From Campylobacter_A concisus_Y (GTDB lineage Bacteria > Campylobacterota > Campylobacteria > Campylobacterales > Campylobacteraceae), in assembly GCF_902460415.1 (NCBI RefSeq), contig NZ_CABPTY010000002.1:603366-667365 (forward strand): a stretch of 64,000 bases of DNA, in the 5' to 3' direction. This document shows positions 17,632-24,965 of the stretch, piece by piece. Made by a program: the position numbers and the translations under genes. Numbering within the stretch: position 1 is the first letter of the stretch; each line of letters begins with the position of its first letter. The notes beneath the pieces were generated by a model. It did not search any database. It was not told the DNA's origin and worked only from the letters and a program-made list of their open reading frames with translations.

Positions 17632-18534
17632 ATGAGCGTAACATTTAAGGTGAAAAATAAAAAGAAGCTTTTGGGCGGATATGAAAAGGCGCTAAGCGAG
17701 CGTGAAATTTCAGAGTTTATAGAGGGATTTTGCTTTTTTAATAGCCAAAACGACGAGCCGAGCGAGCATTCGCTAAATGAAAACGTGATGATTGCTGGCG
17801 TATGGCAAAAGAGCGCTCGCGGGTTTGAACTAAACTATGAAGACGGCAAATATATCGTCCGAGTCTGTACTCCAAGCGGGGTTGGCGACTGGCAGACGGC
17901 GATTTTGTTTCTTTCTAAAATTTCAGCCAAAACCGGCTCGAAAATAGAGTGCGACAATGAAGAAATTTACGATAGCGAGCAAATTTTAAAATTTGATTAT
18001 GAAGCCGACATAATGTGGGGGCTTGAGGCTCTAAAGGACGCAAAAGAGAAAAATCAAACGCTTTATATCTCTGGCCTGGAGCGCGACGTGGCGTTTGACG
18101 CGGTTATGATAGATGAAATTTTTGCAAGCGCTAGCCCTGCGGCTAAATTTGATGAGATGATGAGACAGGTGCAGTATCTTGACGCTTATAGCGCAAGAGA
18201 GAATTTATACGAAGATAAAGACGGGAATGAAATTTTTGGCGCGTATACGCTTAGCGAAAATTTACCGACTATCTTGCCTTATGCCCCCTCTCCGTCGTGG
18301 CAAGCGCAAGAAGCACTTGGAGATCGCAAGGTCTCGCGCTGGATACTTACGCTAGTCGTCGGCGTAGACGATAGGGACGCGCACGTGCTCGGCGAATGCG
18401 AATATGGCGCTTTTATGGCAAATTTGCCAAAAGAAAAATATCGCTTCATAGACGCCGCAAATATACTGGTTGAGCCGCTTAGCGAAGAAGGGGTGATAGA
18501 AATTTTTAAAAAGGCAAATGAAGCTCAGGTTTAA
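17632..18534 (+). CDS. Unknown soluble protein, possibly DUF4299 family
   Basis: The 300-residue protein has no signal peptide or membrane segment and is acidic. The N-terminal SVTFKVKNKKKLLG and the central VCTPSGVGDWQTAILFLSKI remind me of the DUF4299 family, which has no known function. I cannot confirm this without a profile search. It begins 19 bases after the DsrE-like gene and may share its transcript, but nothing in its sequence points to sulfur chemistry. Confidence 0.5.
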   Translation: MSVTFKVKNKKKLLGGYEKALSEREISEFIEGFCFFNSQNDEPSEHSLNENVMIAGVWQKSARGFELNYEDGKYIVRVCTPSGVGDWQTAILFLSKISAKTGSKIECDNEEIYDSEQILKFDYEADIMWGLEALKDAKEKNQTLYISGLERDVAFDAVMIDEIFASASPAAKFDEMMRQVQYLDAYSARENLYEDKDGNEIFGAYTLSENLPTILPYAPSPSWQAQEALGDRKVSRWILTLVVGVDDRDAHVLGECEYGAFMANLPKEKYRFIDAANILVEPLSEEGVIEIFKKANEAQV

Positions 18535-18719
18535 ATTTGATAAATCGCCCGGAAATGAAAATTCGCCTCAGGCTTGCTTAAAAATTTAAGTCGGTTTTAA
18601 GTGCAGATTTAAACTCGTAAAAGATAGAATTTTACTGGTATTGTCGCTTTTTGGGCTAAATTAGGCGAAATTTTAACCTAAATTAATCTAGGCTTTGCGT
18701 GATTTGAAAAAGGATAAAA

Positions 18720-19571
18720 ATGAAAATTTTAAAGGCTATTTTAGCGGCGGCATTGGCGGTTTGTTATCTAAACTCGGCCGTTTTACCGCAAAACGACTGG
18801 AGCAAAAGAGAGCTAAAAGGCGAGGTAAAAAGCATGACGGCTACGGAGTACGAATACTCAATGGACGGCTCCGGGACGCTAGAAAATACGCGCGTAAAGC
18901 GGACGGAGTTTAACGAAAACGGCTATATAGTGCAAGAAACCGAGCATATAAACGGCGTACCGAACGGCTCGGTTTTGTTTGAGTACGGCAAAGACGGGCT
19001 AGTGCGCAAAAAGTATCAAGATAGCGCCGTTTATCTCTACGAATACGAATTTGACGGCGAAAATTTAGTCGCGACGGCCAAAGAACAGCACGTGGAGGAT
19101 AAATTTTATCCCCGCACGGAGAAAATTTCCTACGGCAAGGACGGCAAAATGATCGCTAGGGCGGCGTATTCGGGCGGGACGCTAGTGACGGACGATAGCT
19201 ACGTCTACGACGAAAAGGGCGTTTTAACGCGGATAGAAAATAATATGGAGCTGCGCCACGGCATAGAGATAAGCTTCGAACGCAAGCCAAACGGCGAATA
19301 CGAAAAAATCACGCAAGCCCCAAACTCAAAATGGGTCTATTACTACGCCGCAAACGGCGACGAGATGGAGTATACGTCGGTAAATTACTTCGGCTCCGAG
19401 GCAAAAATCTGGCAAATATTGCAGTTTAAAGACATAACGAGGGACGAGCGAGGAAATTTGACGCGTAAAACCTCGGTCAAATTTAAGCCCGCGGACAAAT
19501 ACTACGAAAACGGCGACATAACGGAAATCGGCCTATATAAAAAGCTAGAAATTAGCTACGAATACTACTAA
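18720..19571 (+). CDS. Secreted protein with YD/RHS-like tyrosine-rich repeats
   Basis: This 283-residue protein has an N-terminal signal peptide (hydrophobic to about residue 20). Recurring short segments of the type Y-x-Y-D-x-x-G follow (EYEYSMDGSG, FEYGKDGLV, YEYEFDGEN, ISYGKDGKM, YVYDEKGVL). Such beta-repeat patterns are typical of RHS/YD-repeat and YwqK-like proteins. No catalytic motif is visible. The codon use is strongly of the atypical island type. The 185-base gap upstream shows no other feature. Confidence 0.5.
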   Translation: MKILKAILAAALAVCYLNSAVLPQNDWSKRELKGEVKSMTATEYEYSMDGSGTLENTRVKRTEFNENGYIVQETEHINGVPNGSVLFEYGKDGLVRKKYQDSAVYLYEYEFDGENLVATAKEQHVEDKFYPRTEKISYGKDGKMIARAAYSGGTLVTDDSYVYDEKGVLTRIENNMELRHGIEISFERKPNGEYEKITQAPNSKWVYYYAANGDEMEYTSVNYFGSEAKIWQILQFKDITRDERGNLTRKTSVKFKPADKYYENGDITEIGLYKKLEISYEYY

Positions 19572-19591
19572 AGTGAATTTTTGAGCTAAGG

Positions 19592-20540
19592 CTATTTTTC
19601 CGAAAAAATTTTGCCGTTTATTATAGATTTAACCGTTAAAAACCCGACTATCAAAATCGAAGCGACTAGAACCGCAAAAGCGCCGACTCCTAAAATTAAG
19701 TAAAAATCGCTTTGCGTAATTTCGTAAGCTTTTAAAAACGCTATGGAGCTAGCGGCCGTCGGGAAAGTAAAAGCCCACCACGATAGGGCGAATTTGAGTT
19801 TAATAAATCTTTTATACGAAAAAAGTATAAGCGCTACGAAAAATACGTTTATATTAAGTAGTATCGCTGCAAAAGCGTCGAATTGCTCGGTTAATTTTAC
19901 GTATCCCAAAAACGCCATAGCCGGCGGCGCTAGCGTAATGACTAGTGTCGGGACGAATTTGTCGGCTAACTTATCGCAAAAAACTAACCTATAAAATATA
20001 ACGGCGAATAAAATAATCCAGAAAAATAGCCCCAAACTAAAATAATACCAGATCGCTTGAGATTTTTTGGCTATGATCGGGATTAGCAAGTTGCCCACTA
20101 CGGGGATAAACCATGCCGGATTTAGCGTCGCGATATCGAATTTTTCGTCGATCCAAAAAGAAATTACGTAAAGCGTAAAAATCGTTTGCAAGCCTAAAGC
20201 CGCGTAAAAAAGCGAGTAGTATAGTCGCGGCGCGTCTTTGTAGGCTAGAGCTAAAAGAAAAAGCGAGATGATAAATCCGCCGATTTATAGGGTGCGAAAA
20301 TTCGGCCTTTACCTCTTCTTTAAATTTTAAAAGCTTAAAGAGGTAAAACGCCGAAAGTAGGCAAAATACCGTGCAGTCTAGCGCTCTAAGCGCCGAGAAT
20401 ATCTCGTTCGGTAAATCAAATATTTCGCTTAGTTTCTTATAAGCCGAGCAAAGCCCTCCAAGCCCCATAGTACCGGCGAAAAGCATAATCGGCAGCGATT
20501 TTATTTTGCTTTGCGAGTCGTTTTTCTTAACGTCGTGCAT
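19592..20540 (-). pseudogene. TDT/SLAC1-family (TehA-like) transporter, frameshifted
   Basis: Two overlapping minus-strand frames together encode one transporter of about 316 residues, the normal length of the family. The first part (from 20540) reads KSLPIMLFAGTMGLGGL to AEFSHPINR. The second part, in another frame, continues GGFIISLFLLALAYKD and runs to the end through about nine hydrophobic segments. The break lies around 20278-20285. The family includes tellurite-resistance TehA, malate and sulfite exporters. A sulfite/thio-compound exporter would fit the neighbouring sulfide genes, but that is inference. It could also be a sequencing error. Confidence 0.75.
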
Positions 20541-20571
20541 TGTTTTTCTTTTCGTATTAAATTTTTATGCA

Positions 20572-20585
20572 ATATTACCTATAAT
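20572..20585. promoter_or_regulatory. Divergent -10 boxes between the TDT transporter and the Crp-type regulator
   Basis: On the plus strand a perfect TATAAT (20580-20585) lies 38 bases before the regulator start. On the minus strand TAATAT (20577-20572) is a candidate -10 for the transporter. The two overlap, so the genes probably share control. Confidence 0.55.
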
Positions 20586-20599
20586 AAGGTTAAATTTTT

Positions 20600-20612
20600 G
20601 TAACGAAGTCAC
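20600..20612. promoter_or_regulatory. Candidate regulator operator (palindrome GTAAC-N3-GTCAC)
   Basis: GTAAC-GAA-GTCAC sits between the TATAAT box and the start of the Crp-type gene, a position suited to autorepression. Seen from the minus strand, its centre is about 41 bases upstream of the expected transporter transcript start, the classical class II activator position. An almost identical palindrome precedes the oxidoreductase gene (21284-21296). Confidence 0.5.
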
Positions 20613-20623
20613 GAAAGGGCAAA

Positions 20624-21268
20624 ATGCTAAGCGAAGAGTTAAAAGAAATTTTGCGCGAGAGGTTTACGAATAATTTCGATCTAGCAAGCGAGGATCTAAA
20701 TGCGATCTTTGCTAACGCGTATCTAAAAACCGTAAAAAAGGGCGATATATTTTACTCCGGAAACGATTGCTTCGGATTTATCCTTATACTAAAAGGCGTT
20801 TTAAGGGCGTTCGTATCGTCTAGCGCAAAGGAAATAACGATATTTAGGCTAACTAAAGACGAGAGTTGCGTACTGTGCGATACGTGTTCTATAAATTCGC
20901 TAGAAAATAAAGTAAGCGTCGAAATCGAGCAAGATAGCGAGATCATCGTTATTCCGGCGCGGATTTACAAACCTCTTAAAGAAAAATATCCGAGCATTTT
21001 AAATTTTACTCTAAAAATCGTAGCCGATCGGTTTGCCAGAACCATAAACGTTATGGAACAGGCTTTATTTTCGCCGCTTTCGGTGCGGATTATGAATTTT
21101 TTATCCCAAAGCATCGAAAACCTAAACGAAAATTTTATAAAAATAACTCACGAAGAACTGGCGAATCATCTAGGAAGCGCTAGAGAGGCGGTATCTAGGG
21201 TGCTAAAAGAGCTTGAGAGAAGCGGGCAAATAACGCAAAGCCGCGGCGAAATAAGGCTTGTTTCTTAA
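20624..21268 (+). CDS. Crp/Fnr-family transcription regulator with a cysteine cluster
   Basis: The 214 residues comprise a cyclic-nucleotide-binding-like beta barrel (about 20-120), a dimer helix (about 120-145), and a C-terminal winged helix-turn-helix with ITHEELANHLGSAREAVSRV. The sensor part lacks the Fnr N-terminal iron-sulfur cysteines. It carries SCVLCDTCS instead (Cys82, 85, 88), plus Cys49. Related regulators with cysteines here often sit next to sulfide or persulfide genes and may sense redox or sulfane sulfur; that is inference. It precedes the sulfide oxidoreductase-like gene by 84 bases. Confidence 0.82.
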   Translation: MLSEELKEILRERFTNNFDLASEDLNAIFANAYLKTVKKGDIFYSGNDCFGFILILKGVLRAFVSSSAKEITIFRLTKDESCVLCDTCSINSLENKVSVEIEQDSEIIVIPARIYKPLKEKYPSILNFTLKIVADRFARTINVMEQALFSPLSVRIMNFLSQSIENLNENFIKITHEELANHLGSAREAVSRVLKELERSGQITQSRGEIRLVS

Positions 21269-21283
21269 AATTCTCGTTTTAAG

Positions 21284-21296
21284 GTAACTTTGTTAC
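21284..21296. promoter_or_regulatory. Candidate regulator operator (perfect palindrome GTAAC-N3-GTTAC)
   Basis: GTAAC-TTT-GTTAC is a perfect inverted repeat 57 bases before the oxidoreductase start. It matches the palindrome in front of the Crp-type regulator at 12 of the 13 positions when the three spacer bases are ignored. The motif is TAAC/GTTA-like, as for some Crp/Fnr proteins, but the spacer is one base shorter than the usual four. Confidence 0.5.
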
Positions 21297-21352
21297 GGAG
21301 AGGACGGCCGTTTTTAGGTAGCATTTCATAAACTCGTTTAAAAGGAGAATTT

Positions 21353-22690
21353 ATGAAAGGACTGCAAAGAAGAGACGCTTTAAAGCTAATGGGGGCCGTG
21401 GGGCTAGCCGCAAGTATGAGCGGTTGCTCGGTAACGGGTGGCGAAAACGACGATATAAATTCTAAAATCGTCATAATGGGCGCGGGACTTAGCGGTATCG
21501 CGTTGGCGGCTAAACTTAGAAGAGATATGCCTAACGCCAAGGTAATTCTCGTGGATAAAGACGAGAAATTTTACTACCAGCCGGGCTTTACGCTAATCGC
21601 CGTCGGAATTTACGAAGCTAGCGACGTCGTTTACGAAAAAGCGGATTATATCCCGCAAGGAGCCGAGTGGATACGCAAAAACGTATCGGAAATAAAGCCC
21701 GAAGCCAATCTACTCGTCCTAGACGATGGGAGCGAGCTGGGGTATGATTATCTAATCGTAGCAAGCGGCGTGGAATACGACTTTGAGGCCGTTAAAGGTC
21801 TGAGCTTAGAGGATATTAACGATACGAGCGGCAACATATCTTCCGTCTACACTCTACAAGGCGCCGTAAAGAGCAACGAGCTGATGAAAAAATTCTCTCA
21901 AAACGGCGGCTCGGCGGTATTTTGCGATCAAAAAACCCCGATGAAATGCAGCGGCGCCAATAAAAAAGTAACATGCATGAGCGAAGATAGGCTGAGGTTG
22001 GCCGGCAACCGCGATAAAGGCAGCGTTAATCTTTACGTCGGCGGCGGCAAACTTTTCGGCGATCCGACTTATGCCGCGGCTATGACTCAAATAATGATAA
22101 AAAGAAAGATAAAATTTAATCTTCGCCACCAAATCGTAGCCGTCGATAAAAGCTCAAATACTGCCACTTTCGAGTTTTGGACGGCGTATAGGCAAAACGG
22201 CGAAGATAAAATCGCGTCCGAGCTAATCGACGTAAAATACGACTGGCTTCACTTGCCGCCTAAGCAAAAAGGAAGCGAAATTTTAGCTCGCGCCGGCCTA
22301 ACTAAAGAGGGCGACAAGCTAAATTTCCTAGCCGTCGATAAATACAGCCTGCAAAGTACAAAATTTAAAAATATATTCGGTATCGGCGATATTTGCGGAT
22401 TTGCGTCTGGCAAAACGGGGGCTAGCGTTAGGAAAATGTATCCGATCTTAGCTAAAAATTTAGCCGATACGATAAAAGGACAAGAACCTAGCGAGAAATT
22501 TACCGGATATACGGCTTGCCCTTTTATCACCAAATACGGCAAGGCCATAATGGTAGAGTTCGACTGGGAGGGAACGGCTCCGACGTTAGAGTGCTTCGGC
22601 GCTACCAGAGAGAGCTATATGAGTTGGCTGGTTAAAATTTACGGATTTAAACCTATGGTTATGAACGGAATGCTAAAAGCTTTGGCTTAA
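21353..22690 (+). CDS. Sulfide:quinone oxidoreductase-like flavoprotein with Tat/lipoprotein leader
   Basis: The 445-residue protein begins with a twin-arginine leader (QRRDALKLMG, Arg6-Arg7) that ends in a lipobox, SMSGC (Cys25). An FAD-binding domain follows with IVIMGAGLSGIALAAKL (about 39-55). Family-specific motifs are TPMKCSGANKK (Cys199) and YTACPFITKYGKAIM (Cys389), matching the two redox cysteines of sulfide:quinone oxidoreductase. A second FAD contact is NIFGIGDICGF. It should oxidise sulfide to polysulfide and reduce quinone, here from the periplasmic face. A lipid anchor would be unusual for the family. Confidence 0.82.
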   Translation: MKGLQRRDALKLMGAVGLAASMSGCSVTGGENDDINSKIVIMGAGLSGIALAAKLRRDMPNAKVILVDKDEKFYYQPGFTLIAVGIYEASDVVYEKADYIPQGAEWIRKNVSEIKPEANLLVLDDGSELGYDYLIVASGVEYDFEAVKGLSLEDINDTSGNISSVYTLQGAVKSNELMKKFSQNGGSAVFCDQKTPMKCSGANKKVTCMSEDRLRLAGNRDKGSVNLYVGGGKLFGDPTYAAAMTQIMIKRKIKFNLRHQIVAVDKSSNTATFEFWTAYRQNGEDKIASELIDVKYDWLHLPPKQKGSEILARAGLTKEGDKLNFLAVDKYSLQSTKFKNIFGIGDICGFASGKTGASVRKMYPILAKNLADTIKGQEPSEKFTGYTACPFITKYGKAIMVEFDWEGTAPTLECFGATRESYMSWLVKIYGFKPMVMNGMLKALA

Positions 22691-22700
22691 AGGAGATAAA

Positions 22701-22862
22701 ATGAGCGTTTTAGATAAAACTATACGTTTGATTATAGCGGCGATTTGGTTTTTTATTTTCGGATTTATTTGCGACTGCTGGTTGTGGACGGTCGGGCTAA
22801 TTCCGCTTTTAACGGGATATTACGGTTACTGCCCACTTTATAAAATTTTCAAGAAAAGGTAA
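22701..22862 (+). CDS. DUF2892 (YgaP transmembrane-domain) protein, copy 1
   Basis: This 53-codon gene starts 10 bases after the oxidoreductase stop, with AAAGGAG before the ATG. It encodes two membrane helices in the DUF2892 pattern: DKTIRLIIAAIWFFIFGF, then LWTVGLIPLLTGYYGYCPL and a basic tail. DUF2892 is the membrane part of the rhodanese YgaP and recurs beside sulfide-detoxification genes. The GYCPL cysteine is family-typical. Confidence 0.78.
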   Translation: MSVLDKTIRLIIAAIWFFIFGFICDCWLWTVGLIPLLTGYYGYCPLYKIFKKR

Positions 22863-22867
22863 AAAAT

Positions 22868-23050
22868 ATGGTAAGCGTAAAAAGTAGAATTATTAGGGTC
22901 GTACTGGGGCTGATTTTTACGGTAGCGGTTTGGTATTTTTACGAGAGCTACTGGGCGTTAATCGGGTTAATCCCGATTATCGTCGGCGTTACGGGTTTTT
23001 GCCCGGCGTGTAAATTCCTAGGCAGGTGTTCTTTAAATTTAAAAAAATAA
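22868..23050 (+). CDS. DUF2892 (YgaP transmembrane-domain) protein, copy 2
   Basis: This second copy (60 residues) begins five bases after the first stop. It has the same layout: SRIIRVVLGLIFTVAVWYFY, then YWALIGLIPIIVGVTGFCPAC and a basic tail with further cysteine (GRCSL). FCPAC offers a Cys-x2-Cys pair the first copy lacks. The tandem copies may pair in the membrane. The pair ends the putative sulfide operon, because a hairpin follows immediately. Confidence 0.78.
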   Translation: MVSVKSRIIRVVLGLIFTVAVWYFYESYWALIGLIPIIVGVTGFCPACKFLGRCSLNLKK

Positions 23051-23076
23051 AAGGGGCGTTTAGCGCCCTTTGCCTT
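23050..23076 (+). terminator. Hairpin ending the sulfide operon
   Basis: Bases 23050-23057 pair with 23063-23070 (one G-U) around a TTTAG loop, giving an eight-pair stem. The following T run is short (TTTGCCTTG), while A-rich bases precede it, so it may also act on the minus strand. Confidence 0.6.
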
Positions 23077-23173
23077 GCCCTTTAGCCGTTTAGGCCGCAA
23101 ATTTTATTCGCCGTTTGATGAATTATTTAGCTACTTTTGGCTAAAATCTCGAAAATTTAAAAAAGGCGAAACT

Positions 23174-23653
23174 ATGAATAAAGTTTGGAAATTCGGCGAC
23201 AATATCGATACCGATATAATTATCGCCGCCAGATACTTAAATACTTCCGACGAAAATATCTTAGCAAAACATATAATGGAGGACGCCGATCCTAATTTTA
23301 GCTCCAAGATAGATAAGGGCGACATTATCGTAGCGGGCGAAAATTTCGGCTGCGGTAGCTCTCGCGAGCACGCTCCTATCGCGCTTAAAGCTGCCGGTAT
23401 AGGCGCGGTGATAGCTAAAAGCTATGCAAGAATTTTTTATAGAAATAGCTTTAATACGGGACTTTTGATACTCGAGATCAAAGAAACGGACGAGATAAAC
23501 GAGGGCGATGAGCTAAAAATAGACGTAGATAACGGCACGGTCGTAAATCTAACCAGCGGCAAAGAGTATAAATTTAGCCCCATACCGCCGTTTATGCAAG
23601 AGCTTTTAAACGCCGGCGGACTTATAGAATACGCAAAAGTAAAGTTGGATTAA
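23174..23653 (+). CDS. leuD: 3-isopropylmalate dehydratase small subunit
   Basis: This 159-residue subunit of the aconitase-like isomerase acts in leucine synthesis. It has the typical start VWKFGDNIDTDIIIAARYL and the swivel-domain motif GENFGCGSSREHAPIALKA. FYRNSFNTGLL closes the active site. The start is the ATG at 23174, preceded by AAAAAGGCGA; an upstream in-frame extension has no family match. No leuC lies beside it. Codon use resembles the preceding island rather than leuB two bases downstream. Confidence 0.94.
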   Translation: MNKVWKFGDNIDTDIIIAARYLNTSDENILAKHIMEDADPNFSSKIDKGDIIVAGENFGCGSSREHAPIALKAAGIGAVIAKSYARIFYRNSFNTGLLILEIKETDEINEGDELKIDVDNGTVVNLTSGKEYKFSPIPPFMQELLNAGGLIEYAKVKLD

Positions 23654-23655
23654 TA

Positions 23656-24723
23656 ATGAGAGAATATAAAATTTGTGTTATAAAAGGCGATGGTATCGGT
23701 CCTGAGATCATAGATGAGGCGATAAAAATTTTAGATGTTGTTAGTGCTGAGTTTGGGATAAAATTTGAGTACGACTACAAGCTTATGGGCGGTGCAGCTT
23801 ATGATGTATTTGGCGTGCCTTTGCCAGATGAAACGCTTAGTTCTGCTCTAAGCTCTGATGCTGTGCTTTTTGGAGCGATCGGCGGCGAGAAGTGGGATAG
23901 TTTGCCAAGACATCTAAGGCCAGAGAGCGGACTTTTAAAGATTAGAAAAGAGCTTGAAGCTTATGCAAATTTACGTCCAGCCATTGTTTTTGATGAGCTA
24001 GTGGATGCTAGCACACTAAAGCCAGAAGTTTTAAGAGGCGTTGATTTTGTCGTGGTTCGTGAGTTAACAGGCGGGCTTTATTTTGGACAGCCACGTGAAA
24101 AAGGCGAAGATAGAGCGTTTAATACGATGGTTTATTCTAAAATGGAGATCGAGCGCATCGCAAAGATTGCTTTTGAAACAGCAATGCTTCGCAAGAAAAA
24201 GGTCTGCATGGTCGATAAGGCAAATGTGCTTGAGACAAGCCAGCTTTGGCGAGAAGTCGTTAGCGAGGTATCTAAAAATTACCATGAAGTAGAGCTTAGC
24301 TTTATGTATGTAGATAACGCAGCTATGCAACTAGTAAGAGCTCCAGCAAATTTTGACGTCATACTTACTGAAAATTTATTCGGCGATATTTTAAGTGACG
24401 AAGCGAGCATGGTTTGTGGCTCGATAGGGCTTTTGCCAAGCGCTAGTATGGGCGGTAAAGTGGGAATTTATGAGCCAATACACGGCTCAGCACCAGACAT
24501 CGCAGGGCAGGGCATAGCAAATCCGATCGCGACCATTTTAAGTGCAGCGATGATGCTAAGATACGCATTTAGTGAAAATGAAGCCGCAGATGCGATAGAA
24601 AATGCTGTGAAAGAGGCACTTGCAAAAGGTTACAGAACAAAAGACATCGCTGCTTTTAATGCGGTTGAAATTTGCTCAACTAGCGAGATAGGCGATGTTA
24701 TCACAGGATTTATCAAAAAATGA
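23656..24723 (+). CDS. leuB: 3-isopropylmalate dehydrogenase
   Basis: The 355-residue enzyme oxidises and decarboxylates 3-isopropylmalate with NAD. The family motifs are GDGIGPEIIDEA at the N-terminus, VRELTGGLYFGQPR, NLFGDILSDEASM for metal binding, and EPIHGSAPDIAGQGIANP near the NAD site. It begins two bases after leuD and its stop overlaps the next small gene, giving a leuD-leuB-small-gene transcript. Base composition is that of the general chromosome. Confidence 0.96.
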   Translation: MREYKICVIKGDGIGPEIIDEAIKILDVVSAEFGIKFEYDYKLMGGAAYDVFGVPLPDETLSSALSSDAVLFGAIGGEKWDSLPRHLRPESGLLKIRKELEAYANLRPAIVFDELVDASTLKPEVLRGVDFVVVRELTGGLYFGQPREKGEDRAFNTMVYSKMEIERIAKIAFETAMLRKKKVCMVDKANVLETSQLWREVVSEVSKNYHEVELSFMYVDNAAMQLVRAPANFDVILTENLFGDILSDEASMVCGSIGLLPSASMGGKVGIYEPIHGSAPDIAGQGIANPIATILSAAMMLRYAFSENEAADAIENAVKEALAKGYRTKDIAAFNAVEICSTSEIGDVITGFIKK

Positions 24724-24965
24724 AAAACACAATCACTGAAGCACTGATCTACGAAGCTCAGGGGCTAAAAGATGATGCACTTAAAATTTATAAAAATATC
24801 TTAAAGCAAGATCCATCAAACAAAGACGCCCTTAGCGCGATAAACCGTCTGAGCGGACTTCGCAAAGAGCGAGCGATAAAAAACGAGCAGATGAAAGAGT
24901 TTTTTATAGCGATGAAAAGTGATGAAGAGATAAATGAATTTAAAAGGTGGTTGATAAGATTATGA
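24720..24965 (+). CDS. Small TPR-like protein of unknown function
   Basis: The 81-residue protein begins with one clear TPR-type helix pair, EALIYEAQGLKDDALKIYKN followed by ILKQDPSNKDALSAI. A charged second half carries no known motif. It overlaps leuB by four bases (ATGA) and its stop overlaps the next gene the same way, so it is translated as part of the leu transcript. It may be an adaptor for the following coiled-coil protein; this is inference from coupling only. Confidence 0.65.
   Translation: MKNTITEALIYEAQGLKDDALKIYKNILKQDPSNKDALSAINRLSGLRKERAIKNEQMKEFFIAMKSDEEINEFKRWLIRL

Larger units (their letters stand above)
17230..23655. other. Segment of atypical base composition (putative imported island)
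   Basis: From the DsrE-like gene to the end of leuD, GC-ending codons (GCG, TAC, AAC, GGC, ACG, CGC) become clearly more frequent than in the flanking azl/lysE and leuB genes. Those flanks favour A/T-ending codons. The right edge is sharp: leuD is in the atypical style and leuB, two bases after it, is not. No integrase, transposase, tRNA or direct repeat marks the edges, so homologous replacement from a related species with higher GC is as likely as a mobile element. Judged by eye, not by calculation. Confidence 0.6.

Noticed and set aside
21383..21396. Phase-variable homopolymer G tract
   Set aside because: The longest G runs here and elsewhere in the window are about five bases, too short for the contingency loci typical of Campylobacter.
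24947..24962. GTG start at 24947 for the coiled-coil gene
   Set aside because: The ATG at 24962 overlaps the upstream TGA in the ATGA pattern used by the neighbouring genes.
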